A DNA stretch of 64,000 nucleotides from an uncultured Collinsella sp. (GCA_958443265.1 CAUCKA010000008.1:1-64000); one strand, 5' to 3'; positions 23,596 to 32,560 are shown, numbered from the stretch's first letter. Numbers and translations: made by a program. The notes: a model not told the origin generated them from the letters alone.

Positions 23596-25923
23596 ATGGC
23601 TGATTCCAGCAAAAAGATGCAGATCGTGTTTGCCTCGGCCGAGTGCGCGCCGTTTGTTAAGACCGGTGGCCTGGGCGACGTGGCGGGCTCGCTGCCTGCG
23701 GCGCTTGTGCGCGCCGGCGCCGAAGTTATCGTGATGGTGCCCAAGTACGCCACCATCAAGGACGAGTACAAGGCGCAGATGGAGCACTTCTCCGATTTTT
23801 ACGTGAGCCTAGGCTGGCGCAATGAGTACTGCGGACTCGAGAAACTCGAGCACGACGGCGTCACCTATATGTTCATCGACAACGAGCGCTACTTTGCGCG
23901 CGACTATCCGTACGGCTTCTTTGACGACGGCGAGCGTTTTGCGTTCTTCTCCAAGGCCATCACCGAGAGCCTGCAGCACCTGCCCGAGGGCTTTGAGTGC
24001 GACATCCTGCACTGCAACGACTGGCAGACAGCGCTGGCGCCCGTGTTCTTGCGTGAGTTCTACCAGGGCCTGCCGCTGTACGACCGCGTCAAGACCGTGT
24101 TCTCGATCCACAACGTGGCGTTCCAGGGCCAGTTTAGCGACACTGTGATGGAGGATATCCTTGGTGTGGCGCATATTCCCGCGGCCGCCTCGCAGCTGCG
24201 TTGCGACGCCTGCAGCATCAACTACATGCTGGGCGCGCTGCGCTATGCCGACGCCATCACTACGGTAAGCCCCACCTATGCCAACGAGATCCAGACGCCC
24301 GAATTTGGCGAGGGCCTGGACGGCGTTCTTCGCGAGCGTTCATACGCGCTGCAGGGCATTTTGAATGGCATCGACGTCGCGGGCTTTGACCCGGCGACCG
24401 ACAAGCGCATTGCCGCCAACTACACCGTGGAGGACCGTTCTGGTAAGGCCGTATGCAAGGCCAAGCTGCAGGAAGAGCTGGGGCTCGAGGTTCGCGATGA
24501 CCGTCCGCTTATGGTCATGGTCACGCGCCTGACGCGCCAGAAGGGCATGGACCTGGTCATGTACGCGCTCGACCGCATTCTGGCCGGCGGCGTGCAGGTG
24601 GCGGTGCTGGGCACCGGCGACCGCGACTACGAGGACGGTCTGCGCTACTTCCAGGACAAGTACCCCGGTACCATGGCCGCACGCATCGAGTTCGATCCGG
24701 CGCTGTCGCAGCGCATGTATGCCGCCGCCGACATGTTCCTAATGCCTTCGAAGTTTGAGCCCTGCGGCCTGTCGCAGATCATCGCCATGCGCTACGGTAC
24801 CCTGCCCATCGTGCGCGAGACCGGTGGTCTGAAGGACACTGTGATTCCGTATAACGAGTTTAACGGCGAGGGCACGGGCTTCTCGTTTAGCAACTTTAAC
24901 GGCGACGAGATGGGCGACGCCGTGTTCCGCGCGGCACGCCTGTTCTGGGACAACCGCGATGCCTGGAACCAGCTGGTAACGCAGGCCATGAGCCAGGACT
25001 TTAGCTGGACGCGCTCGGCCGATAAGTATCTGGACCTGTACTTCTTTATGCATCCGGAGATTGAGAGGCCTGCGGCTGTTGTCGACGAGACTGAAGCTGT
25101 TGCTGAGCCGGTGGCCGCTGAAGAGCCCAAGGCCAAAGAGAAGCCGGTTGAGGCTGAGCCCGCAAAGGCCGAGCCTAAGGTGAAGGCTGAGGTTGCTCTT
25201 GAGGCAGAGGACGAGGTCAAGCCCGCTGCAAAGCCCGCAGCTAAGAAGACCACGACCCGCAAGACGACCACTAAGAAGGCTACGACGACCAAAGCTGCCG
25301 CGACTAAAACAACGGCTGCCAAGACAACGACCACGCGCAAGCGCACGACCGCCGCTGCCAAGAAGGCAGCCGAGGCCGAGGCTGCTCCCGAGGTAAAGGC
25401 CGAGGTCGCTGAGGCCAAACCGGCCGCCAAGGCTCCGGCAAAGACCGCTGCCAAAAAGACGACCACGACTGCCAAGAAGGCAACAGCTGCCAAGAAGACC
25501 ACGGCAACGAAGTCGACGGCCGCCAAGGCTACTGCGACCAAGGTCGCTCCGAAGGCTGCCGCAAAGCCCGCCGTCAAGGTCGAGGAGACGCCTGCCGAGC
25601 CCAAGGCCGAAGCAGCTGTCGAGGCCAAGCCAACCGCCAAGACCACCACGCGCAAGCGCAAGACGACGGCCAAGAAGACCACGGCAAAGGCTGCCGCTCC
25701 TAAGGCAGAGGCTATGCCCGCCGCCGTCAAAGAGGAGACCAAGCCCGAGCCGGCACCGAAGGCCGCCGAGGTCAAGGCTAAGACCAAGGCTGCCCCGAAG
25801 GCGGAGGCTAAGCCCGAGCCTGCCAAGGAGACCCCGGTCTCCCCTGCCGCTCCGACCGAGAAAAAGGCTCCGACCAAGAAGACTTCCGTCCGCAAGGCAA
25901 CGGCCACCCGCAAGCGCCGCTAA
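23596..25923 (+). CDS. glgA: Glycogen synthase GlgA with ~280-residue histone-like tail
   Basis: About 775 residues. The first 495 or so are a normal GT5 glycogen synthase that extends alpha-1,4 glucan from ADP-glucose: MQIVFASAECAPFVKTGGLG with the KTGGL donor-binding motif, HCNDWQTALAPVFLRE, FSIHNVAFQG, MVTRLTRQKGMDL, and MPSKFEPCGLSQIIAMRYG. From about nt 25075 to the stop there are about 280 residues of Lys, Ala, Thr, Pro and Glu, with repeats like AKKTTTTAKKATAAKK and KTTTRKRKTTAKK, ending TRKRR. It is predicted disordered and strongly basic, with acidic EAEAAPEVKAE interruptions. Normal GlgA is about 480-500 residues. The ATG at 23596 follows CAGGGAGACAAT, better than the upstream frame start at 23554. 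Confidence 0.95.
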   Translation: MADSSKKMQIVFASAECAPFVKTGGLGDVAGSLPAALVRAGAEVIVMVPKYATIKDEYKAQMEHFSDFYVSLGWRNEYCGLEKLEHDGVTYMFIDNERYFARDYPYGFFDDGERFAFFSKAITESLQHLPEGFECDILHCNDWQTALAPVFLREFYQGLPLYDRVKTVFSIHNVAFQGQFSDTVMEDILGVAHIPAAASQLRCDACSINYMLGALRYADAITTVSPTYANEIQTPEFGEGLDGVLRERSYALQGILNGIDVAGFDPATDKRIAANYTVEDRSGKAVCKAKLQEELGLEVRDDRPLMVMVTRLTRQKGMDLVMYALDRILAGGVQVAVLGTGDRDYEDGLRYFQDKYPGTMAARIEFDPALSQRMYAAADMFLMPSKFEPCGLSQIIAMRYGTLPIVRETGGLKDTVIPYNEFNGEGTGFSFSNFNGDEMGDAVFRAARLFWDNRDAWNQLVTQAMSQDFSWTRSADKYLDLYFFMHPEIERPAAVVDETEAVAEPVAAEEPKAKEKPVEAEPAKAEPKVKAEVALEAEDEVKPAAKPAAKKTTTRKTTTKKATTTKAAATKTTAAKTTTTRKRTTAAAKKAAEAEAAPEVKAEVAEAKPAAKAPAKTAAKKTTTTAKKATAAKKTTATKSTAAKATATKVAPKAAAKPAVKVEETPAEPKAEAAVEAKPTAKTTTRKRKTTAKKTTAKAAAPKAEAMPAAVKEETKPEPAPKAAEVKAKTKAAPKAEAKPEPAKETPVSPAAPTEKKAPTKKTSVRKATATRKRR

Positions 25924-25957
25924 TCCAGACGATCCAAAACCTCATCAAACCCTAAGC

Positions 25958-25990
25958 AAGGGGCGCTCCAACCGGGCGCCCCTTCTCTGT
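25958..25990 (+). terminator. Terminator after glgA
   Basis: AAGGGGCGC (25958-25966) pairs with GCGCCCCTT (25976-25984), followed by CTCTGTT. It ends the glgB-to-glgA transcription unit. Confidence 0.8.
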
Positions 25991-25997
25991 TAATAGT

Positions 25998-26085
25998 TGG
26001 TAAAACGATTTTCTAGGACAACCGTTCGCCGATGGTAAACGGATGTTGTTTATACAGCCTATGTACAACAGATATACTTACATCC
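25998..26085 (+). promoter_or_regulatory. Regulatory region of the GH13-GH77 gene
   Basis: GGTAAAACGATTTTC (25999-26013) and GGTAAAC (26034-26040) repeat the GGTAAAAC word seen before glgB. Further on TGTTGT (26044-26049) and ACAACA (about 26065-26070) form an inverted repeat, nested within GGATGT (26041-26046) and ACATCC (26080-26085). Likely repressor/activator sites; a clean -35/-10 pair is not visible. Confidence 0.45.
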
Positions 26086-26138
26086 TGTGCGTAAAGCCAT
26101 GGCCCGCAGGCCGTGATTCTATTGAACTGGACCGTATT

Positions 26139-29100
26139 ATGAGATTGATACACAACAGCCGTCTGCCGCAGTTTCGCACTCCGTTTGGCGCTGTGACCAC
26201 AGGAACTTCCGTTTCGCTGTCGGTAATTTTGGAGGATGCCGACCCCAACCAGGCAACGCTTACGCTGCGAACCTGGGTCGATGAGATCGGGGAAACTCTG
26301 TATCCCATGACGCACGAGGGCGACGGCATCTTTTCCGCCGAGCTGGAGTGCACCGAGCCCTGTCTTATCTGGTACAGCTTTATCTGCAATATCGAGGGCC
26401 AGCCCGAGGTTCGTCTGGGCGCACCGCAGGGCCGCACCGGCGGCGAGGGCGTAACCTACGACTACGCCGAGGTTCCGTCGTTCCAGGTCACCGTCTACAA
26501 GCACCGCGAAGTTCGTCCCGAGTGGTACGAGCGTGGCATGGTCTACCAGATCTTCCCCGATCGCTACGCCCGAGATGAAAACTGGCGCGAGCGCACGCTG
26601 GCCGAGGTCGAAAAACCACGCAACGGAATCCAGCGCCGCATGGTCGAGGACTGGAACGAGCCGCCCGTGTACGAGCGCGCCGAAGACGGCTCCATCAAAA
26701 CCTGGGACTTCTACGGCGGGTCGCTCAAGGGCATCCAGGAAGACCTGCCTCGCATCGCCGAGCTGGGCTTTACAGCCATCTACCTCAACCCCATCTTTGA
26801 GGCCGCGAGCAACCACCGCTACGACACGGCCGATTACACTAAGATCGACCCGATCCTGGGCACCGAGCAGGACTTTACGGAGCTGTGCGAGGCAGCCGAG
26901 AAGCTCGGCATTTCCATTATTCTGGACGGCGTCTTCAACCACACGGGCGACGACTCTATCTATTTCAACCGCTACGGCAACTACCCCGGCGTGGGCGCGT
27001 GGCAGAGCGAGGATTCGCCGTGGCGCGATGCGTTTTATTTCCACGAGGACGGCTCGTACGACTGCTGGTGGGGCGTGGGCAACATGCCCGCCATCAATGA
27101 GAGCTCCGAGCTGGTACGCGAGCGGCTCCTGGGCAAGGACGGCGTGATCCGCAAATGGCTGCGCGCCGGTGCCCATGGTTGGCGCCTGGACGTCGCTGAC
27201 GAGCTTTCCGACGACTTCCTGGCCGAGATTAAGAAGGCCGTACTTGCCGAAAAGCCTGACGCGTTGTTGCTCGGCGAAGTCTGGGAAGACGCCTCCAACA
27301 AGATTAGCTATGGCCATCTGCGTCGTTACCTGCAGGGCTCCGAGCTGGACTCTGCTATGGATTACCCTTTCCGCGACATGGTCATCGGCTTTTTGATGGG
27401 CTACAAGAACGCCTACCAAGCAGCCGAGGATATCGAAACCCTGCGCGAGAACTACCCGAGCGAGGCATTGTCCTGCGCGCTCAATCTGCTTTCGAGCCAC
27501 GACCGCCCGCGTATCATCTCGGTGCTCGGCGGCGGCCCCGACGAGTCGCAGCTGCCCGAGCGCGAGCGCAGCAAGTGGCGACTGGACGAGAGCTCGATGG
27601 GCCTGGCCAAGAGCCGTTTTTGGCTTGCAACGCTCATGCAGATGACCTTCCCCGGCGTGCCTTCGATCTACTACGGCGACGAATACGGCCTGGAGGGCCT
27701 TACCGATCCGGGCAACCGCCGCACTCTGCCGACCAAGGACCAACTGCACGACTTCGACACGCTGGCTATTGTCAAGAACGCCTCCGCCGTACGCCGCGCA
27801 CTGCCGTTTATGATCGACGGCGAGATTAAGGCCTTCGCGCTCAACGATGAGGTGCTGGCCTACAACCGCACGGGCAAGGATGGCGAGTCCGCGACGGTTA
27901 TCATCAACCGCAGTCTGCGCAATTCGCACCGCGTGACGATTCCGGCGCTCGGCGAATGCGCGAGTGACGTCATCAGCGGTCACGAGTGCGAGATCCACAA
28001 CGGTACGGTCACGCTCGATCTGTATCCGCTGGGCTCGTCGATCATCTATCACCATGCCGAGCAGCGCCTGCAGGAGCCGCTCGATCACGACGCGGGCGTC
28101 GTGTGCCACATCACCTCGGTGCCGACCGATGACGGCAAGCCCGGCACGATCGGCGCACCCACGCGTCGCTTTATCGACCATCTGTCCGCTATGGGCATGC
28201 GCTACTGGCAGGTCCTGCCTGTCAACCCGACGGACTTCTTCCGCTCCCCTTACGCTGGGCCTTCGGCCTTTGCGGGCAATGTTGACCTGCTGCCCGAGAG
28301 CCAAGTGGAACTGGCGGCCGACTTTGAGACTTGGAAGGCCCGTGGCGGCGAGGATGCAGACCCGCTCTACACGGCGTTTGAACATCGCAACGCCGATTGG
28401 CTCGAGAAGTACTGCGTCTACATGGCCGTCAAGAAGTACTTTGAAGGTGAATCGCGTCACGATTGGCCGGCCGATGTCGCGCGCTACAACGAGCATCTGA
28501 TTGACGACAAGCGTTTCCACGACGAGGCAGAGCTGCAGGCGTACATGCAGTACCGCTTTGACCTTGCCTGGTGCGAGCTCATGAACTATGCGCACAAGAA
28601 GGGCATCGAGGTTATCGGCGACATTCCTATGTACGTTTCGGACGATTCGGCCGATGCGTGGAGCGAACCCGAGAACTTCTGGTTGTCCGATACCGGTAAG
28701 GCAATCGAGATCTCCGGTGCACCGCCCGACAACTTTGCGCCCGAGGGCCAGGTGTGGGGCAACCCGACGTTCCGCTGGGGTCATATGAAGGAGAACGGCT
28801 ACCGCTGGTGGATGGACCGTCTGCGTCGCGCGTTCTCACTCTACGACCGTGTGCGCCTGGACCACTTCCTGGGATTCCACAGCTACTTTAGCATTCCCGC
28901 AGGCAAGGCCTGCGCCGACGGCCGCTGGCTGGCGGGTCCGGGCAAGGACCTGTTTCAGACCGCCTACGACGAGCTAGGTCCGCTCAACTTTATCGCCGAG
29001 GACCTGGGCTATTTGACGCCCGGTGTTCGCGCCATGGCTTCGACCTGCGGTTTCCCCGGCATGGACGTGCTGGAGTTTAGCGACTACGACGTTCGTTGCG

Positions 29101-29435
29101 GTGTGCATCCCACGCCCGGCAAGATTCTGTACACCTCGACGCACGATACGTTGACGCTGGCCGGTTGGTGCACGCGTTCCTTTGCGGGTGGCGACGTGCC
29201 GAGCGGTGTTGAGGTGGCGTCCAAGCTGATGAGCGACGCGCTGGCAAGCGACGCTCCCCTGGTGATGATGCCGCTGCAAGATGTCTTGGGGCTGGGCGAC
29301 GACGCGCGCATGAACGTTCCGGGCGTGGCCACGGGCAACTGGACCTGGCAGGCTGACGAAACCGATGCTGCGGCCGCTGAGGGCAAAACCGCACAGCTCC
29401 TGCGCAACACGCATAGATTCTGGGGCGAAGCGTGA
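26139..29435 (+). CDS. Fusion of GH13 alpha-glucosidase/amylase and GH77 4-alpha-glucanotransferase (MalQ)
   Basis: About 1098 residues with two catalytic modules. Residues 1 to about 630 form a GH13 neopullulanase/cyclomaltodextrinase-like enzyme: an N-terminal beta domain, MVYQIFPDRYARDENW, nucleophile Asp in GWRLDVADEL, acid Glu in LLLGEVWED, and LLSSHDRPR. From about residue 650 a GH77 amylomaltase follows: HITSVPTDDGKPGTIG, YWQVLPVNPTDFFRSPYAG, nucleophile Asp in VRLDHFLGFHSYF, Glu in FIAEDLGYLTPGV, and STHDTLTLAGW. It should hydrolyse short or branched maltodextrins and disproportionate the products, linking glycogen breakdown to glucose. The ATG at 26139 is preferred over the frame start at 26043 because homology starts there. 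No signal peptide, so cytosolic. Confidence 0.9.
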   Translation: MRLIHNSRLPQFRTPFGAVTTGTSVSLSVILEDADPNQATLTLRTWVDEIGETLYPMTHEGDGIFSAELECTEPCLIWYSFICNIEGQPEVRLGAPQGRTGGEGVTYDYAEVPSFQVTVYKHREVRPEWYERGMVYQIFPDRYARDENWRERTLAEVEKPRNGIQRRMVEDWNEPPVYERAEDGSIKTWDFYGGSLKGIQEDLPRIAELGFTAIYLNPIFEAASNHRYDTADYTKIDPILGTEQDFTELCEAAEKLGISIILDGVFNHTGDDSIYFNRYGNYPGVGAWQSEDSPWRDAFYFHEDGSYDCWWGVGNMPAINESSELVRERLLGKDGVIRKWLRAGAHGWRLDVADELSDDFLAEIKKAVLAEKPDALLLGEVWEDASNKISYGHLRRYLQGSELDSAMDYPFRDMVIGFLMGYKNAYQAAEDIETLRENYPSEALSCALNLLSSHDRPRIISVLGGGPDESQLPERERSKWRLDESSMGLAKSRFWLATLMQMTFPGVPSIYYGDEYGLEGLTDPGNRRTLPTKDQLHDFDTLAIVKNASAVRRALPFMIDGEIKAFALNDEVLAYNRTGKDGESATVIINRSLRNSHRVTIPALGECASDVISGHECEIHNGTVTLDLYPLGSSIIYHHAEQRLQEPLDHDAGVVCHITSVPTDDGKPGTIGAPTRRFIDHLSAMGMRYWQVLPVNPTDFFRSPYAGPSAFAGNVDLLPESQVELAADFETWKARGGEDADPLYTAFEHRNADWLEKYCVYMAVKKYFEGESRHDWPADVARYNEHLIDDKRFHDEAELQAYMQYRFDLAWCELMNYAHKKGIEVIGDIPMYVSDDSADAWSEPENFWLSDTGKAIEISGAPPDNFAPEGQVWGNPTFRWGHMKENGYRWWMDRLRRAFSLYDRVRLDHFLGFHSYFSIPAGKACADGRWLAGPGKDLFQTAYDELGPLNFIAEDLGYLTPGVRAMASTCGFPGMDVLEFSDYDVRCGVHPTPGKILYTSTHDTLTLAGWCTRSFAGGDVPSGVEVASKLMSDALASDAPLVMMPLQDVLGLGDDARMNVPGVATGNWTWQADETDAAAAEGKTAQLLRNTHRFWGEA

Positions 29436-29523
29436 TAAAACGCCCGATATAGGGTACAGTTACAGACGTTTGAATTTATGCGGGCAGAGTGATCTGCCCG
29501 CTTTGTGCTGAAAAGGAAGTATT

Positions 29524-29760
29524 ATGGCGCGCTACGATTACAAGTGCTCGAGCTGCGGCAACGTGTTTGAGGTTGAGCATCCCATGTCCGAGACCCCCGA
29601 GGTCGTGTGCCCCAACTGCGGCGCTCCGGCCGCCAAGACGTTCTCGGCCAGCGGCATCAAGTTTGAGGGCAACGGCTTCTACAACACCGACCAGCGCAGC
29701 GGTAGCTCAAGCACCAGCGCCACGAGTGGCTGCTGCGCCAACTGCCCGCACAGCCACTAG
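29524..29760 (+). CDS. FmdB-family zinc-ribbon protein
   Basis: A 78-residue protein with the FmdB/CxxC-CxxC regulatory domain: MARYDYKCSSCGNVFEVEH, then VVCPNCGAPAAKTFSASGI, where two CxxC pairs bind one zinc. The C-terminus has a Gly/Ser-rich linker followed by GCCANCPHSH, adding Cys and His that could bind a second metal. Family members are small and of unclear function, possibly transcriptional or metal-related. The start ATG follows AAGGAAGTATT. It ends at its own terminator (29770-29807). Confidence 0.9.
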   Translation: MARYDYKCSSCGNVFEVEHPMSETPEVVCPNCGAPAAKTFSASGIKFEGNGFYNTDQRSGSSSTSATSGCCANCPHSH

Positions 29761-29769
29761 AAACCAATC

Positions 29770-29807
29770 AGCCCCGCGACCGACACCAATCGCGGGGCTA
29801 TTTCTTT
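29770..29807 (+). terminator. Terminator after the FmdB-like gene
   Basis: AGCCCCGCGA (29770-29779) pairs with TCGCGGGGCT (29790-29799), followed by ATTTCTTT. Confidence 0.88.
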
Positions 29808-29850
29808 GCGCTATGGGTAGCTAATTATCAGGCCAGGTTTCCTTATGAAT

Positions 29851-29911
29851 TGCGGTGAAATAAGGACAGTTTGGCAGGTAGAAGCCGCTATTCAATCCCT
29901 ATTTCACCGCA
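29851..29911. repeat. Palindromic element between convergent genes (REP-like)
   Basis: TGCGGTGAAATA (29851-29862) is the exact complement of 29900-29911; one more G-C step follows inside. The loop side carries AGGACAGTTTGGCAGG. A diverged single copy of its left half lies at 46091-46119. It sits between the convergent FmdB-like gene and rsmB. Confidence 0.7.
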
Positions 29912-29920
29912 CATTAGTAG

Positions 29921-31321
29921 TTAGTTGCGCACCAGTCTGGCGCAGAAGTGGCCGTCGTAGGAGTCAGCGTTTACCGGCACACTTTGGAAGAGGCCACGGT
30001 CGTTTTGACGGACGGCTACCAGCTTCTTGGCCTGCTCGAAATCGGGCAGTTGCAGGATCTGCGCCTCGGAGAGCGGCTCCAGGCTAAAACCGGTACCCTC
30101 GGGAGAGTTTAGGAAAGCATCCACGACCTGCGTGTTCTCTTCGTCAAAGACCGAGCACGTCGCATAGATGAGCTCGCCGCCAGTAGCCACGCGCGCGGCA
30201 GCCTCTTTGAGCATCGTCAGCTGCAGTTTGGGCAGCTCAACCGTCACATCCTTTTCGGTCAGACGCCACGGAATCTCGGGATGACGGCGCATAGTGCCGG
30301 TGCCAGAGCACGGCGCGTCGATAAAGACCGTGTCGAACTTAACCGGCTCGCCAAGCATGGCATCAAATGATGTGAGCACCTCATCAAGCTCGCAAGCATC
30401 ACCCGAAACCGTACGAACGCCCTGAATGCCGGCCTTATGCAGGCGAGCGAGATTCAGATCGCACTTGCGATCATGCAGATCGAGCGCCGTATGCTGACGC
30501 TCATAGCCCGCACGCTTGGCCTGGCACATCATCACATAGGTCTTGGTGCCACGACCAGCACCAATCTCAAGGCAGCTACCAGGGCGCGTGGCAGCTGTGG
30601 CGATAAGTTGCGCGTTGAGATCAGATGCCACCGCGGCAGCACGCTCAAACACACCCGAAGCAACGGTAACCTGGGCATCAACCGGGGCATGGCAGCCCGG
30701 GAACACGGGTGCCACAAACTGCGAAATATACGGATCGAGCTTAGTCGCAAAGGCGTTCTCATGCAGGGCCAGCGGCGCGGGGGCCAGATTGCCGGCAAAG
30801 TTAAGCGCACCCTCGGGCGTGTCAAACGACGCCATAATGCGAGCGCACAGCCAGCGAGGAAGACCCATAAGGCGCGACAGACGAACCAGGCGTCGCTCGG
30901 ACTCATCCATGTCGGATGCTGTGGCAAAGTCCTCAACATTGTCCGCAACCTTATGCAGTACAGCATTGGCCAAGCCGGCGGCGGACTTAGCACCGCAACG
31001 AACCAGTTCAACACCCTGACTTACGGCAACACGGCCCGGCGTATGCAGGTAGAGCATCTCGAAGGCCGAGATACGAAGCGCCATGCGAACGCGCGGCGCA
31101 ACCTTTTTGGGCTTATCGAGAAACTGATCGAGCAGCTCGTCCAAAACACCCTGCGTGGCGGCAACACCCAGCGCCAAGCGGGCGGCAAAAGCGGAATCGC
31201 GCTGGTCAATAGCCTTGGCCGATGCGCGAGAGGACAGCACGTCGCGTGCATACATGCCGCGGCGATCGGCCTCCATCAGCACATCGAGCGCAAGCTTGCG
31301 CGCGGGAGACAGCCTGCTCAT
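29921..31321 (-). CDS. rsmB: 16S rRNA m5C967 methyltransferase RsmB
   Basis: About 466 residues. An N-terminal NusB-like RNA-binding domain (residues 1 to about 130, LDVLMEADRRGMYARDVLSS, DQRDSAFAARLALG) is followed by a Rossmann methyltransferase. That has LEIGAGRGTKTYVMMCQ for S-adenosylmethionine, the motif IV catalytic cysteine in IDAPCSGTGTMRRHPEI, and motif VI ATCSVFDEENTQVV with the second cysteine. It makes m5C at position 967 (E. coli numbering) of 16S rRNA. The open frame extends back into fmt, but the ATG at 31319-31321 overlaps the fmt stop as ATGA and is the natural start. Last gene of priA-def-fmt-rsmB. Confidence 0.93.
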   Translation of the reverse strand: MSRLSPARKLALDVLMEADRRGMYARDVLSSRASAKAIDQRDSAFAARLALGVAATQGVLDELLDQFLDKPKKVAPRVRMALRISAFEMLYLHTPGRVAVSQGVELVRCGAKSAAGLANAVLHKVADNVEDFATASDMDESERRLVRLSRLMGLPRWLCARIMASFDTPEGALNFAGNLAPAPLALHENAFATKLDPYISQFVAPVFPGCHAPVDAQVTVASGVFERAAAVASDLNAQLIATAATRPGSCLEIGAGRGTKTYVMMCQAKRAGYERQHTALDLHDRKCDLNLARLHKAGIQGVRTVSGDACELDEVLTSFDAMLGEPVKFDTVFIDAPCSGTGTMRRHPEIPWRLTEKDVTVELPKLQLTMLKEAAARVATGGELIYATCSVFDEENTQVVDAFLNSPEGTGFSLEPLSEAQILQLPDFEQAKKLVAVRQNDRGLFQSVPVNADSYDGHFCARLVRN

Positions 31322-32238
31322 GACAAAACACCCCAGATAAGATCGGCACCCTGCAGGCCAGCAGACCAAGCAGAAGCAGTCATAGCACGCTTGCCATCAG
31401 GCTTAACCTCGAGCAGTTCAACCGAGCCATCAGAAAGGCCCAGGTAAACACGCTTGGCCTTAACGAGAACCTGACCCTCGCCGAGCGACACATCAGCCGC
31501 CGCAGCATCGAGCACACGCACGGTCTTGCCGGCAATCACGCAACGAGCAGGCGCGGTATCGGACGAAGCCAGCACATGACGCACGCAATCAAGCACCGCC
31601 ATCTGCGGATCCAGACGCATCTCCTGCTTGGAGATCTTGGCAGCATGAGTGACGACCGACTCATCCTGCTCAGTCCAAACAGCCGAGCCATCGGAAAGCG
31701 AGGGAAGCATATCGGCAAGCAATTTGCCGCCAAGTTCAGCAAGCTCCATGGTCAGCGCCTCAGCATGCTTACTGGCAACCGACGTGGAAGCCTGAGCACA
31801 ATAAGCACCAGTATCCACGCCATGTCCAATGCGCATAATGGAAACGCCGGCAACCTCATCACCAGCGAGAATCGCACGCTGAATGGGAGCAGCGCCACGC
31901 CAACGAGGCAGTAGCGAAGCATGAACATTCACAATACCAAGCGGCGCTATATGCAGCACCTCATCAGGCAAAATACAGCCATAAGCAGCCACACAGAAAA
32001 TATCAGCCTGGGCAGCCTGGAGCACCTCAACAACCTCAGGCGTCATACGATTAGCCTCAACAACAGGCAGACCAAGCTCGAGCGCCTTAGCCTTAACAGG
32101 AGACGGCTCCAGCTTCTTACCACGCCCACGAACAGCATCAGGACGAGTAACAACAAGCGCAATCTCGTTCCCAGCCTCAACAAGCGAAGTCAACGAAGGC
32201 ACAGCAAAATCAGGCGTACCCATAAACACAATACGCAT
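31318..32238 (-). CDS. fmt: Methionyl-tRNA formyltransferase
   Basis: A 306-residue enzyme that formylates initiator Met-tRNA using 10-formyl-tetrahydrofolate. It shows MRIVFMGTPDFAVPSL, DAVRGRGKKLEPSPVKAKA, AAYGCILPDEVL, and the catalytic region IVNVHASLLPRWRGAAPIQR with Asn and His, then GVSIMRIGHGVDTG. The C-terminal tRNA-binding domain is present (about residues 205-306). It precedes rsmB with ATGA overlap. A 322-bp gap containing a 24-bp palindrome separates it from def, which normally sits next to it. Confidence 0.96.
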   Translation of the reverse strand: MRIVFMGTPDFAVPSLTSLVEAGNEIALVVTRPDAVRGRGKKLEPSPVKAKALELGLPVVEANRMTPEVVEVLQAAQADIFCVAAYGCILPDEVLHIAPLGIVNVHASLLPRWRGAAPIQRAILAGDEVAGVSIMRIGHGVDTGAYCAQASTSVASKHAEALTMELAELGGKLLADMLPSLSDGSAVWTEQDESVVTHAAKISKQEMRLDPQMAVLDCVRHVLASSDTAPARCVIAGKTVRVLDAAAADVSLGEGQVLVKAKRVYLGLSDGSVELLEVKPDGKRAMTASAWSAGLQGADLIWGVLS

Positions 32239-32560
32239 AAAAGTTAGTCTCCTCTCAATAACGAGCCGAGACGGCTACAAAAAAGCGTTCTTGGTCGCAA
32301 GCGCGCCCAGCCGCAAGAATAGGTCAACAGAAACAAATATACCCAAAACCAAAGAAAGAGCCGCAATAAAAGCAGCTCTTTCAGCAAAGCACCTATCAGC
32401 GAAGACGCCCATCCCTGGCCCGACGGCACCTGGGCGAGACAAGCAGCGTCAACGTAGTCCCCGGGGCGCCCGCCTATATCGTCCCGCGCGCAGTTTCGCA
32501 GCGCAGCGAGAATATTTGAGCATGGGATGATATAGGCGGGCGCCCCGGGGACGGACAAAC
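32239..32560. repeat. 24-bp perfect palindrome in the def-fmt gap
   Basis: GTCCCCGGGGCGCCCGCCTA plus four bases at 32457-32480 is exactly complementary to 32529-32552. The 48-nt interior is AT-richer. The rest of the gap (32239-32456) shows no convincing gene or promoter; a 104-codon minus frame runs through the palindrome but looks like chance. Confidence 0.7.

Noticed and set aside
32244..32558. 104-codon minus-strand frame between def and fmt
   Set aside because: It runs through the 24-bp palindrome, has no Shine-Dalgarno and no recognisable domain; the hydrophobic stretch arises from the AT-rich spacer.
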